Below, piece after piece: positions 29,641-38,202 of a stretch of 64,000 nt of DNA. A model generated the notes under the pieces. That model was not told where the DNA came from, searched no databases, and saw only the letters and a list, made by a program, of their open reading frames with translations. Made by a program: the position numbers and the translations under genes. The stretch is from CBDDFQ01 sp965227035 (GTDB taxonomy: Bacteria > Pseudomonadota > Gammaproteobacteria > Burkholderiales > Burkholderiaceae_C), in assembly GCA_965227035.1 (NCBI GenBank), contig OZ245724.1, positions 682,001 to 746,000 of the forward strand, given 5' to 3'. How positions within the stretch are numbered: the stretch's first letter is position 1; the number at the start of each line of letters is the position of its first letter.

Positions 29641-30159
29641 CTACTTGGCTTCGTCCTTTTCGAACAAACCTAGAAATTCGGCGCGTTTTTCCATCATCGC
29701 AATAACCTGATTCGCAAGGAACTGAAGTTCTTTCAGCTTTTCAGGGTCTAGCTCGCGCGGCTTGGAATCGATCACGCAGAGCGAGCCGATCGCTTCACCG
29801 GAGGGCGTGATCAGCGGAGCCCCTGCGTAGAAGCGAATGTTGGGGGCGCCGGTGACCAGCGGGTTGTCTTTGAACCTCTCGTCAAGCTGAGCGTCTTTCA
29901 CGACCAGCACATGCTCGGGATCTTCGATCGCGTGCGAGCAGAAGGACCAGTTGCGCGGCGTTTCCTTGACATCCAGGCCCACCTTGGATTTGAACCACTG
30001 GCGCTCTTCATCTACCAGCGAAATCAGGGAGATGGGAGTGCCTGTCATTTCCGCAGCCAGGCGAGTGATGTCGTCGTATGCGGTCTCTTCCGAGGAGTCG
30101 AGAATCATGAGCCTTCGAAGCTCCGCGAGGCGCCGCGATTCGTTTGGCCGTGCTGTCAT
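29641..30159 (-). CDS. Stand-alone GAF domain protein
   Basis: A 172-residue protein made of essentially one GAF domain (about residues 15-160). TPISLISLVDEERQWFKS, the FCSHAIE element and FYAGAPLITPSGEAIGSLCVID are typical of small-molecule-sensing GAF domains fused elsewhere to diguanylate cyclases or kinases. Here no output domain is attached. I chose the ATG at 30159, with GGAAAG just upstream, over an in-frame GTG four codons earlier. It converges with the membrane protein gene. Confidence 0.88.
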   Translation of the reverse strand: MTARPNESRRLAELRRLMILDSSEETAYDDITRLAAEMTGTPISLISLVDEERQWFKSKVGLDVKETPRNWSFCSHAIEDPEHVLVVKDAQLDERFKDNPLVTGAPNIRFYAGAPLITPSGEAIGSLCVIDSKPRELDPEKLKELQFLANQVIAMMEKRAEFLGLFEKDEAK

Positions 30160-30377
30160 GTTGCTTTCCACTTCAAGTATCTAAAAAGTCCGAGGACGTT
30201 GAGGATGCGGTCCTGAACCGAAGTTATGTCGATGCCTTTGCATTGAGTTCAATTTACCTGAACGGCTCGACCTTTATTGCGGAAAATTGTGACGTTTGCC
30301 CGCCAAGCCGGTTTTAAAGGGAAAGCCGAAGCGCGGACTTCAAGGTATTTGCTTCGACATTTCAAACCCCAAAAACA

Positions 30378-30411
30378 AAAACCCGCTTTCAGCGATGAAA
30401 GCGGGTTTTTT
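30378..30411 (-). terminator. Rho-independent terminator of tRNA-Lys
   Basis: Read on the minus strand: ACCCGCTTTC, loop, GAAAGCGGGT followed by a T-rich run. It lies 17 bases beyond the 3' end of the tRNA gene. Confidence 0.9.
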
Positions 30412-30427
30412 CTTTGATTTAAGTGGG

Positions 30428-30503
30428 TGGTGGGCCCTGAGTGACTCGAACACTCGACCTACGGATTAAGAGTCCGCTGCTCTACCAACTGAGCTAAGAG
30501 CCC
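30428..30503 (-). tRNA. tRNA-Lys (anticodon CUU)
   Basis: A 76-nt tRNA with CCA encoded. The acceptor stem GGGCTCT pairs with AGGGCCC (one G-U pair), the D stem is GCTC/GAGC, and the anticodon arm GCGGA-CTCTTAA-TCCGT places CTT at 34-36. The T arm includes GTTCGAGTC. It stands alone, and its terminator is 17 bases downstream. Confidence 0.97.
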
Positions 30504-30627
30504 ACATTTAAAACCTGATGCCGCGTGGGCAAGCCTCGAATTATGCCGTAAAAATCGCGCGTTTCTGGATGACCCGGCCCGATTGATGCTTCAATGCGTC
30601 TTTCGCAAATATCTTCAGGAGAAGTCC

Positions 30628-31491
30628 GTGCAAAACCTCGACGGTCAATGGCTCGATAGCCAATACCAGAATAGCAAGCTCGTGCCCAACATGGCCGAGT
30701 ACGTCGCCAAGTGGATTTCCGACTCGGAAGCCGCGCGGGAAGTGCCCGATTGCAAGCTCGACATATCGTACGGAGACTCGCCGCGCCAGAAGCTCGATAT
30801 CTTCCCCGCGTCGGAGCCGGATGCTCCCGTCCTGATCTTCATTCACGGTGGATTCTGGCGTGCCATGAGCAAATCGGAATCGTCCTTCGTTGGTCCCGCG
30901 TTCACCTCGCACGGTGTTTGCGTCGTAGTGCCCGATTACGACCTTTGCCCCGGCACCAAAGACAAGCCGATCACGATCTCGGACATCACCATGCAGATGG
31001 TGAAAGCCGTCGCCTGGGTGCACAAGAACATCCGCAAATACGGCGGTAATCCGAAGCGCATCACTGTCGCGGGTCATTCGGCCGGTGGTCATCTGACATC
31101 GATGCTGGCTACGTGCAACTGGTCTGCCTACGACCGTTCATTGCCGGATAACGTCATGCGCAACGGACTGGCCATCTCGCCCTTGAACGATCTGATTCCG
31201 ATCAAGTACACCCCCTTTATTGCAGACCTGAACATCAGCGAAGAAGAGTCCTTGCGTGCGAGTCCGGCGTTTCTTCCGAAGCCCAAAAACATGGTGCTGT
31301 TCTCGGTGGTCGGCGCGAAGGAAAGCGACGAATTCATTCGCCAGAACACGCTCACGCAAAAGGCATGGGGAACCGATGTAGTGCCGGTATGCGAGGCGCT
31401 TCCCGGACACAATCACTTCTCGATTTTGACGGCGCTCACCACCCACGGCGACCCGCTTCATCACTACGCGCTGGATCTGCTGAAAAGCTGA
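30628..31491 (+). CDS. Alpha/beta hydrolase, kynurenine formamidase-like
   Basis: A 287-residue hydrolase. The oxyanion element HGGFW and the nucleophile motif GHSAGGH (Ser) match the HGGXW type of arylformamidases and related esterases; the final His is probably in LPGHNHFS near the C-terminus. The GTG at 30628 is preceded by an excellent AGGAG six to seven bases away, so it is preferred to the upstream in-frame ATGs. No tryptophan-catabolic gene is adjacent, so N-formylkynurenine as substrate is only a family-level guess. The final codons and stop are part of a 45-bp tandem repeat described separately. Confidence 0.85.
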   Translation: MQNLDGQWLDSQYQNSKLVPNMAEYVAKWISDSEAAREVPDCKLDISYGDSPRQKLDIFPASEPDAPVLIFIHGGFWRAMSKSESSFVGPAFTSHGVCVVVPDYDLCPGTKDKPITISDITMQMVKAVAWVHKNIRKYGGNPKRITVAGHSAGGHLTSMLATCNWSAYDRSLPDNVMRNGLAISPLNDLIPIKYTPFIADLNISEEESLRASPAFLPKPKNMVLFSVVGAKESDEFIRQNTLTQKAWGTDVVPVCEALPGHNHFSILTALTTHGDPLHHYALDLLKS

Positions 31492-31579
31492 TCCAGGGCT
31501 GTTCCGAATACCGCGCTGGATCTGCTGAAAAGCTGATCCAGGGCTGTTCCGAATACCGCGCTGGATCTGCTGAAAAGCT
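31466..31579. repeat. 45-bp tandem repeat (2.5 copies) spanning the hydrolase stop codon
   Basis: Copies start at 31466, 31511 and 31556; the third ends at 31579. Each includes codons for the hydrolase C-terminal ALDLLKS and then a stop (TGA in copies one and two, TAA at 31579-31581 in copy three). Each of the first two copies contains CTGGATC and GATCCAG, an inverted repeat that can fold. The period of 45 keeps frame, so the third copy probably shows the ancestral gene end. Confidence 0.95.
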
Positions 31580-31614
31580 AAATCCAAGCGCGCATGGCGC
31601 CCACCTTCGAAGAC

Positions 31615-32592
31615 TTACATCAGCAGATGTTCGCCTTCGTTGGTCCCGCCGATGATCACGTAGTTCACCTTGCGGATGTCCATCAGCTTCTTGCCGCCGG
31701 CGTAGCTGATGGAGCTTTGCACGTCTTCTTCCATCTCACGCAATGTGTCGCTCAACATGCCTTTGACCGGCTCGAGGATTCGCTTGCCTTCGACGTGCTT
31801 GTACTCGCCCTTGTTGAAGTCGCTGGCCGAGCCGTAATACTCTTTGAACAGCTTGCCCTCGACTTCGACAGTCTGGCCCGGTGATTCTTCGTGACCCGCC
31901 AGCATCGAGCCGATCATGACCATGGTTGCGCCGAATCGGATGCTCTTGGCGATGTCGCCGTGTTCGCGAATTCCACCGTCTGCAATGATCGGTTTGGTGG
32001 CGACGCGAGCGCACCATTTGAGCGCGGACAACTGCCACTCGCCAGTGCCGAATCCGGTCTTGAGTTTCGTGATGCAGACCTTGCCCGGACCGATGCCCAC
32101 CTTGGTTGCATCGGCACCCCAATTTTCCAGATCGATGATGGCTTCGGGCGTGCCCACGTTGCCCGCAATCACGAACGACGCCGGCAGTTTTTCTTTCAAA
32201 TATCCGATCATGTTTTTAACGCTGTCGGCATGGCCGTGCGCGATATCGATCGTGATGTATTCGGGGATCAGATTTACCGCCAGCAATTGATCGACTGTGT
32301 CGTAGTCTGCCTTTTTCACGCCCAGCGAAATCGAAGCGAAAAGGTCTTTGTCGTGCATGTCGCGGACGAACTTGACGTTGTCGAGATCGAAGCGGTGCAT
32401 CACGTAGAAATAGCCGTTCTTCGCGAGCCATGTGCAGATGGACTCGTCGACGACGGTTTTCATGTTGGCGGGGACCACCGGGATCTTGAATGAACGACCG
32501 CCGAGCTCCACGCTGGCATCGCATTCGGACCTGCTTTCGACGCGGCATTTGCGCGGCAATAAAAGGACGTTGTCGTAATCGAAAATTTCCAT
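31615..32592 (-). CDS. guaC: GMP reductase
   Basis: A 325-residue GMP reductase that converts GMP to IMP with NADPH in purine interconversion. The TIM barrel has the phosphate/cofactor loop around AGNVGTPE and the catalytic cysteine loop GIGPGKVCITK, where IMP dehydrogenases instead carry a similar GxGSIC loop; no CBS domains are present. The long MPAN/MKTV region (PVVPANMKTV) and the length match GuaC of the Firmicute type rather than the E. coli type. The start at 32592 has AGGAG nearby. It converges on the hydrolase and is divergent from uvrD. Confidence 0.95.
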   Translation of the reverse strand: MEIFDYDNVLLLPRKCRVESRSECDASVELGGRSFKIPVVPANMKTVVDESICTWLAKNGYFYVMHRFDLDNVKFVRDMHDKDLFASISLGVKKADYDTVDQLLAVNLIPEYITIDIAHGHADSVKNMIGYLKEKLPASFVIAGNVGTPEAIIDLENWGADATKVGIGPGKVCITKLKTGFGTGEWQLSALKWCARVATKPIIADGGIREHGDIAKSIRFGATMVMIGSMLAGHEESPGQTVEVEGKLFKEYYGSASDFNKGEYKHVEGKRILEPVKGMLSDTLREMEEDVQSSISYAGGKKLMDIRKVNYVIIGGTNEGEHLLM

Positions 32593-32654
32593 GATTCCAA
32601 GCTCCTGTTGAGGTTCTCGCCGGGATAGTTCCGGGGGCGAGGAGCGCTTGGCTT

Positions 32655-32678
32655 GGATCCGGTCGAAAAAACCGGACC
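32655..32678. promoter_or_regulatory. Hairpin in the guaC leader / uvrD intergenic region
   Basis: GGATCCGGT, a six-base loop region and ACCGGACC form a strong stem upstream of guaC on the minus strand (GGTCCGGTTTTTTCGACCGGATCC). It lies about 63 bases before the guaC start. It may influence guaC expression; it does not resemble a known purine riboswitch. Confidence 0.5.
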
Positions 32679-32774
32679 TCAAGAATCTTGGGCCCGGTGA
32701 TTGATTCTACCGACCCGTTTCAGGCCTTTCATAAGCGAAGGCTTATAGGGTGTTTTTGCTTTCTACAATGGCTC

Positions 32775-35246
32775 ATGTTTTCAAATGAACCGTCCGGCAT
32801 TTCTGCCCGACCAGAAGCCCGTCCAGACCCTCGCCAGGATCTGCCGATCCTCGCCAGCCTCAACCCCGAACAGCGCGCGGCGGTCACCCTTCCAGCCGAA
32901 CACGCGCTCATTCTTGCCGGTGCAGGATCGGGCAAGACCCGGGTGCTGACCACGCGTATCGCCTGGCTGCTGCAGACCGGTCAGGTATCGCCCGGTGGCG
33001 TCCTGGCCGTGACCTTCACCAACAAGGCCGCCAAGGAAATGATGGTGCGTCTGTCGGCCATGTTGCCGGTGAATGTACGCGGCATGTGGATAGGCACCTT
33101 CCACGGTTTGTGCAACCGCCTTTTGCGCGCGCATTACAAGCTCGCGAACCTTCCCTCGACTTTTCAGATTCTCGATACGCAAGACCAGTTGTCGGCCATC
33201 AAGCGATTGATGAAGCAATACAAGGTGGACGACGAGGCATTTCCTGCTAAACAGACGCAGTGGTTCATTGCGGGTTGCAAGGAAGATGGATTGCGCCCGA
33301 AAGACGTCGAAGTGACCGATGCGCAGTCGCGCAAGAAGGCGGAAATCTACGCGCTGTACGAAGATCAGTGCCAGCGTGAAGGCGTTGTCGATTTCGGTGA
33401 ACTCATGCTTCGAAGCTTCGAGCTGCTACGAGACAACGCGCCGATTCGCGAGCACTACAACCGGCGGTTCCGCCACATTCTGATCGACGAGTTTCAGGAC
33501 ACCAACAAGCTTCAATACGCGTGGATCAAACAGCTTGCCGGCTTCACGTCGTTCGGCCCGCCGCTGGCTGGTGGCAGCGTGATTGCGGTGGGCGACGACG
33601 ACCAGAGCATCTATGCGTTCCGAGGCGCACGCGTGGGCAACATGGCCGACTTCGTGCGTGAGTTCGAGGTGAAGCATCAGATCAAGCTGGAGCAGAACTA
33701 CCGCAGCTACAGCAACATCCTCGACTCGGCCAACGAGTTGATCAGCCACAACAGCAATCGGCTCGGCAAGAACCTGCGCACCGATCAGGGCCCGGGCGAG
33801 CCGGTGCGTGTTTACGAATCCACCAGCGACTTCGCGGAAGCGCAATGGATGGTCGAGGAGATGCGGCAGCTCATTCGCGGCGATGGCACCAAAGACGGCT
33901 ATCGACGCAGCGAAATCGCGGTGCTGTACCGTAGCAATGCGCAGAGTCGGGTGATCGAAACGGCGCTCTTCAATGCGGCGCTGCCGTATCGGGTGTATGG
34001 CGGATTGCGATTCTTCGAGCGGGCGGAAATCAAACACGCGCTGGCGTATTTGAGGATTCTCGAGAACCCGCACGATGACACCAGTTTTCTGCGTGTCGTG
34101 AATTTTCCGCCGCGAGGAATCGGCGCCAGAAGCCTGGAGCAGTTGCAGGATGCAGCGCGTTCTGCCGGCTGTTCGTTGCACGACGCGGTGAGCACTGTCA
34201 CTGGCAAAGCCGGCGCGAACATCGGCGCATTTGTCGCGAAGATCGACGTGATGCGCGAGCAGACGAGCAATCTGTCTCTCCGCGAAATCATCGACATCGT
34301 GCTGGACCAAAGTGGGTTGATCGAGCATTACAAGGCCGACAGGGAAGGCGCGGATCGCGTCGAAAACCTGGAAGAACTCGTGAACGCGGCCGAGAGTTTC
34401 GTGACGCAGGAGGGCTTCGGTCGGGATGCGGTCGCACTGCCCATCGACGAGTTGGGCCAGTCGCCGGTGAGTCAGGGGCTGGATCCATCTTTGCCTGTCG
34501 AAAACACGCCGCTTCCGAACCTATTCGCCGAAGCGATCGAACTTGCGCCCGACGCAGAAACCGGTGAGACGCTGTCGCCGCTCGCGGCTTTCCTCACGCA
34601 CGCTGCACTCGAGTCCGGAGACAACCAGGCGCAAGCCGGGCAGGAAGCGATTCAGCTGATGACTGTTCACTCGGCAAAGGGCCTGGAGTTCGACTGCGTG
34701 TTCATTACCGGCATGGAGGAGGGCTTGTTCCCGCATGAGAACTCGATGAGCGACATGGACGGTCTGCAGGAAGAGCGGCGTCTGATGTACGTGGCCATTA
34801 CTCGAGCTCGCGAGCGCTTGTACCTGAGTCATTCGCAGACTCGATTGCTGCACGGACAGACTCGCTACAACGTCAAGAGTCGGTTCTTCGACGAGCTTCC
34901 CGAGTCGGCACTGAAGTGGATCACGCCCAAAGGGCAGGGGTTCGGCGCCGGTATGGGCAGTCAGGCCTATGGCCAATACGGCGGGCGTCGTAACTACGCA
35001 TCACCCGCTTTCGGGTCGAGCGGCCTCGATTCGTCGTCGTTCGCATCGCCGCCTACTCCTCCGCAAAAAGCGGTGCCCTCGCACGGCTTGAAATCGGGGA
35101 TGAAGGTGTTTCACACCAAGTTCGGCGAGGGCGTCGTGCTGTCGCTGGAAGGCGTGGGAGCGGATGCACGAGCGCAAGTCAACTTCCCGCGTCACGGCGT
35201 GAAGTGGCTGGCGCTGTCGGTGGCAAAACTCACTCCTGTGGAGTAA
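32775..35246 (+). CDS. uvrD: ATP-dependent DNA helicase UvrD
   Basis: An 823-residue SF1A 3'-5' DNA helicase for nucleotide excision and mismatch repair. Motifs in order: Q motif LNPEQRAAV, Walker A AGAGSGKT, Ia TFTNKAAKEM, motif II LIDEFQDTN, motif III GDDDQSIYAFRGA, motif IV QNYRS, motif V TVHSAKGLEFD and motif VI VAITRAR. A Tudor-like C-terminal segment (GMKVFHTKFGEGVV to the end) is typical of UvrD/PcrA and binds RNA polymerase in characterised proteins. A stretch of about 50 residues before it is rich in Gly, Ser and Pro. The ATG at 32775 gives a 26-residue nonconserved N-terminus. It converges on the FecR gene with 14 bases between stops. Confidence 0.95.
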   Translation: MFSNEPSGISARPEARPDPRQDLPILASLNPEQRAAVTLPAEHALILAGAGSGKTRVLTTRIAWLLQTGQVSPGGVLAVTFTNKAAKEMMVRLSAMLPVNVRGMWIGTFHGLCNRLLRAHYKLANLPSTFQILDTQDQLSAIKRLMKQYKVDDEAFPAKQTQWFIAGCKEDGLRPKDVEVTDAQSRKKAEIYALYEDQCQREGVVDFGELMLRSFELLRDNAPIREHYNRRFRHILIDEFQDTNKLQYAWIKQLAGFTSFGPPLAGGSVIAVGDDDQSIYAFRGARVGNMADFVREFEVKHQIKLEQNYRSYSNILDSANELISHNSNRLGKNLRTDQGPGEPVRVYESTSDFAEAQWMVEEMRQLIRGDGTKDGYRRSEIAVLYRSNAQSRVIETALFNAALPYRVYGGLRFFERAEIKHALAYLRILENPHDDTSFLRVVNFPPRGIGARSLEQLQDAARSAGCSLHDAVSTVTGKAGANIGAFVAKIDVMREQTSNLSLREIIDIVLDQSGLIEHYKADREGADRVENLEELVNAAESFVTQEGFGRDAVALPIDELGQSPVSQGLDPSLPVENTPLPNLFAEAIELAPDAETGETLSPLAAFLTHAALESGDNQAQAGQEAIQLMTVHSAKGLEFDCVFITGMEEGLFPHENSMSDMDGLQEERRLMYVAITRARERLYLSHSQTRLLHGQTRYNVKSRFFDELPESALKWITPKGQGFGAGMGSQAYGQYGGRRNYASPAFGSSGLDSSSFASPPTPPQKAVPSHGLKSGMKVFHTKFGEGVVLSLEGVGADARAQVNFPRHGVKWLALSVAKLTPVE

Positions 35247-35260
35247 GCCTGCAGCCTCGC

Positions 35261-36037
35261 TCAGGAGCGAGGCGCTTGAGGCGTTCCGAGCAGCTCTGCC
35301 GGGTTCACGCGTCCCGGCACATCGTCGATGTAGCCAGTGCTGTCTTTCTTGCCCTTGCGACCGGCGATCTGCCATGCGGTTCGCTGGTCGATCAGCGCAG
35401 CAAGATTTTCGAGTTCTTCGTCGGTGTGATTGATCAGCGGGCCTTTGCGGAGAAGGCGTCCGTTGACGGCGACCGCTTCGCCCCAGAAAGCTTGGTGATA
35501 CTGGGCCACGCTCACCACCTTGTCGTAGCCTGCGTCCATATCGACCGTGCCGTAGCAGTTGCAGAAATAGCTGCGGTAGTCGTCCTTGGCGAACACCTCG
35601 GTGTACACACCTGTACCGCGAATGCCGGCGGTGAGCGTAGGCGTGATGATCTCGCGCGACGTTCCTCTGCCCCAGACACTCACAACTGCGCCTGTGAGGA
35701 TTCGCAGAATGCTGACCGTGCTCAAGGTACGACCTCGTTCCACTTTCATCATCGAGTTCTCGCGAACCTGGAAAGCTGCGTTACCCAGCGTGAACACCAG
35801 ATCGGAGCCTGGGCCGGTCTGGATCTCGTCGCCGGTTTGCACCACGGTCTGATTGGTCAGCCGCTGGCCGTTGATCAGGCCGTCTCCGCGCAGGGTTACT
35901 ACGTTGCTTCGCGATTGCGCGTGTGCCGCCGCCGATCCGCCTGCAGCCACGAAGGCCGCCGCGCCTTGCAGGAAGTCGCGCCGCTGGAACCACAGAACTT
36001 CGTCTTCTCTACGGCCTTGCAATGTGTGTTGTGTCAT
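35261..36037 (-). CDS. FecR domain protein with Tat-like signal
   Basis: A 258-residue exported protein. The N-terminus carries FQRRDFLQG followed by AAAFVAAGGSAAAHAQ, a plausible twin-arginine signal sequence with cleavage after AHA. The FecR-like beta domain follows (about 45-160: GDEIQTGPGSDLVFTLGNAAFQVREN and TLTAGIRGTGVYTEV). Unlike FecR of iron signalling it has no N-terminal cytosolic anti-sigma domain, and no sigma factor or TonB receptor is nearby, so it is a free periplasmic FecR-fold protein. An AGGAG lies five to six bases before the start, inside the previous gene, with which the frame overlaps by 29 bases. Confidence 0.85.
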   Translation of the reverse strand: MTQHTLQGRREDEVLWFQRRDFLQGAAAFVAAGGSAAAHAQSRSNVVTLRGDGLINGQRLTNQTVVQTGDEIQTGPGSDLVFTLGNAAFQVRENSMMKVERGRTLSTVSILRILTGAVVSVWGRGTSREIITPTLTAGIRGTGVYTEVFAKDDYRSYFCNCYGTVDMDAGYDKVVSVAQYHQAFWGEAVAVNGRLLRKGPLINHTDEELENLAALIDQRTAWQIAGRKGKKDSTGYIDDVPGRVNPAELLGTPQAPRS

Positions 36038-36821
36038 CCTGCTCTCCTGGGGTGTCCTGGGTGTAAACGAAGCTGTCGCGGAATGTGAAATAGATCGAGG
36101 TGAAGAACATCGCCGCCATCAGCAGTGCCAGCGGGAACATTGCGTAGGCCGCGAATGTTTCGCTGTTCATGAGCGCCGCAAAAAGCGAAATGACGATGAT
36201 CGAGCCGGCGAACACTCCCGCCCAGCCAATGCCGTAAAGGGTGTAAGCGCCGAAGTTTTTCCAGCAGGCAATGAAGCTGAAGAAAAGGCTCTTCACCGGC
36301 GGCACGCCATGCCAGTGGACCAGCGCAGGTGCGTGCCAGAACATGAGGGACAGCGGCAGGTACAAAGCCAGCGCAACGAGCATCGCGGTGCGGAAATCTG
36401 GCGTTTGCGCGAGCTCGCGCGTCATCTCGCCGCCCATCAAATAGAGCATTGCGAACTGGCCGCCGTCGAACAGCGACGAAATAGCCAGCACGATCAGGAA
36501 TCCGGCGGCGTAGAGCACGCCGAGCGTCAACATGGCGCGCATTTCCTGTTTACCGGCGCGAAAGGCCGACACCAGAATCGACGGCATCGGAAACTTGCCG
36601 CGATCGGCTTCCTGCGACGCAGCCATGAGTCCCAGCGTCGCGGCGGGCAATAGCCCGAGCGCGATCAACGTGCCGATGACCGGAATAAGTGTCGCAACGG
36701 AAATCATCGCCATGTACAAGAAAAACAGTCCCGCCATTGCAAGAGGTTGTCTGAAGAAAGTGCGCATACCTAGTCGCACCCACTGCAAACCAATACGCGC
36801 TTTGACTATTTTCAGTTTCAT
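36009..36821 (-). CDS. BPSS1780 family membrane protein
   Basis: A 270-residue integral membrane protein with about six hydrophobic segments (residues near 30-55, 60-80, 105-130, 155-175, 195-225, 230-255). The pattern and the VKARIGLQWVRLGMRTFFRQP opening agree with BPSS1780-type proteins, a Burkholderiales family of unknown function. The start at 36821 is preferred to one eight codons upstream. Its C-terminal coding sequence overlaps the start of the FecR gene by 29 bases, so both are probably translated from one message. It is 20 bases downstream of thrB. Confidence 0.8.
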   Translation of the reverse strand: MKLKIVKARIGLQWVRLGMRTFFRQPLAMAGLFFLYMAMISVATLIPVIGTLIALGLLPAATLGLMAASQEADRGKFPMPSILVSAFRAGKQEMRAMLTLGVLYAAGFLIVLAISSLFDGGQFAMLYLMGGEMTRELAQTPDFRTAMLVALALYLPLSLMFWHAPALVHWHGVPPVKSLFFSFIACWKNFGAYTLYGIGWAGVFAGSIIVISLFAALMNSETFAAYAMFPLALLMAAMFFTSIYFTFRDSFVYTQDTPGEQDDTTHIARP

Positions 36822-36841
36822 TGTTCGGCGATTCGTGCGCT

Positions 36842-37819
36842 TCAAAGCGCGAAAGCGTGACTAATTCGAGCTTTAAGCACCCGCTCGAAATGAGTCGGGT
36901 CGTGCGGCTGCAGCATGGCGGCTTCGCGAGGCAGATAAAAATCCCAAAGACGTGAGATCCAGAATCGCAAGGCACCTGCTCGAAGCATGGCAGAAAGAAG
37001 GCGTCGTTCCGGACCTTCGAGCGGGCGAACCGATTGATAGGCAGCAATCAAGGCGCGAGCCCGATCGTCGTCGGAAATGCCGGTGGACAGGTCTATGCAC
37101 CAGTCGTTCAGGCAAACCGCCACGTCGAACAGGAACGAGTCGACGCCGGCGAAATAGAAATCGAAGAAGCCGGAGAGCTTGGGCGATCCGTCTTCGGCGG
37201 TGTCGAACATGACGTTGTCGCGGAACAGATCGGCGTGGATCGGGCCGCGAGGCAGGCCTGCATAGTTGGACGATGCCGCAATGTGATTTTGGTAAGCGAG
37301 TTCGCTCTGAAGCAATGCCGATTGCTCGGGTGTTAGAAACTCCAGAATCTTCGGAACCGTTTCGTTCCACCAAGGCAGCCCACGCAAATTAGGCTGCGAA
37401 CGATTGAAGCTCTTGCCCGCCAAGTGCATCTCCGCGAGTGTCTTGCCCAGCGCCGCGCAATGGTCGGCAGTCGGCGACAGTTCGCTTTTGCCAGCCAGCC
37501 GGTTCACAACTGCTGCAGGCTTGTTCTTGACCGTGTGAAGAATGTCGCCCGCCTTGTCTGCGCTCGGATCGGGAACCGGAACACCGTTCTGCGCCAGATG
37601 CTTCATGAGATGCAGATAGAAGGGCAGTTGCTCGAAGCTCAGGCGCTCGAACACGGTAAGCACGTAATCGTGGCTGGCTCCGTCTTTCTCGGTGGTCGCG
37701 AAGTAGTTGGTGTTTTCGATGCCGCCTTCGATGCCTCGAAGCTGGGTCAACTGGCCTAGCTGAAGGCGATCCAGCAGGCTCTGTGCTTCCTCTTCGGAAA
37801 CCTCGGTGAATACCGCCAT
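36842..37819 (-). CDS. thrB: Homoserine kinase (choline/APH kinase-fold type)
   Basis: A 325-residue homoserine kinase of the aminoglycoside-phosphotransferase fold, the type used in beta- and gammaproteobacteria outside the enterics; it phosphorylates homoserine for threonine synthesis. Landmarks are GIENTNYF in the ATP loop, the catalytic loop IHADLFRDNVMF (Asp and Asn) and the following FDFYFAGVDSFLFDVA. Length and opening (MAVFTEVS) match. It lies directly downstream of the small DUF2782-like gene (14 bases). In many relatives thrB and polA flank this same small gene. Confidence 0.95.
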   Translation of the reverse strand: MAVFTEVSEEEAQSLLDRLQLGQLTQLRGIEGGIENTNYFATTEKDGASHDYVLTVFERLSFEQLPFYLHLMKHLAQNGVPVPDPSADKAGDILHTVKNKPAAVVNRLAGKSELSPTADHCAALGKTLAEMHLAGKSFNRSQPNLRGLPWWNETVPKILEFLTPEQSALLQSELAYQNHIAASSNYAGLPRGPIHADLFRDNVMFDTAEDGSPKLSGFFDFYFAGVDSFLFDVAVCLNDWCIDLSTGISDDDRARALIAAYQSVRPLEGPERRLLSAMLRAGALRFWISRLWDFYLPREAAMLQPHDPTHFERVLKARISHAFAL

Positions 37820-37833
37820 CCTGAAAACCCCGT

Positions 37834-38154
37834 TTAGAACTTCATGATGTTCCAGACACGCGGCTGCTGCGTGCCTTCGGAACCGTCGCGACCCACAGCG
37901 CCGGCACGGTTGCGTGCGGGCGGAAGTATTTCGTATTCGGGCATGCTGCTGTTCTTGGGCTGAACAGTGACCGATTTGGTCTCGCCGCCGACTTTGAGTT
38001 CATCGATTTTGTTCGATGCATCTTCGTTGTGAATGCGCTCTGCCTTTTGATCGAATTTCGTCGCCGGCTCAGTCGATTTCTCGATGAGGGGGGTTTGAGC
38101 GATCGCGCTGGTGGCGAAGGCTGCCAGGACGAGGATGAAAGGTAGTGCGCGCAT
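37834..38154 (-). CDS. Small secreted protein, DUF2782-like
   Basis: A 106-residue protein with a clear signal peptide (MRALPFILVLAAFATSAIA, cleaved before QTP). The mature part is hydrophilic, with a VTVQPKNSSMPEYEI stretch and a terminal VWNIMKF that recalls the hydrophobic C-terminus of DUF2782 proteins found beside polA and thrB in proteobacteria. Function unknown. Divergent from polA, with 48 bases between start codons. Confidence 0.7.
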   Translation of the reverse strand: MRALPFILVLAAFATSAIAQTPLIEKSTEPATKFDQKAERIHNEDASNKIDELKVGGETKSVTVQPKNSSMPEYEILPPARNRAGAVGRDGSEGTQQPRVWNIMKF

Positions 38155-38202
38155 GTGCGGATTGTAGGCTGGCAGGGATATCCACCCGTGCACAATGTCC
38201 GA

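Noticed and set aside
31466..31581. CRISPR array
   Set aside because: The three repeats are contiguous 45-bp copies without spacers, and no cas gene is present.
32593..32774. Purine riboswitch before guaC
   Set aside because: The conserved three-way-junction loops are not recognisable; only a simple hairpin is seen.
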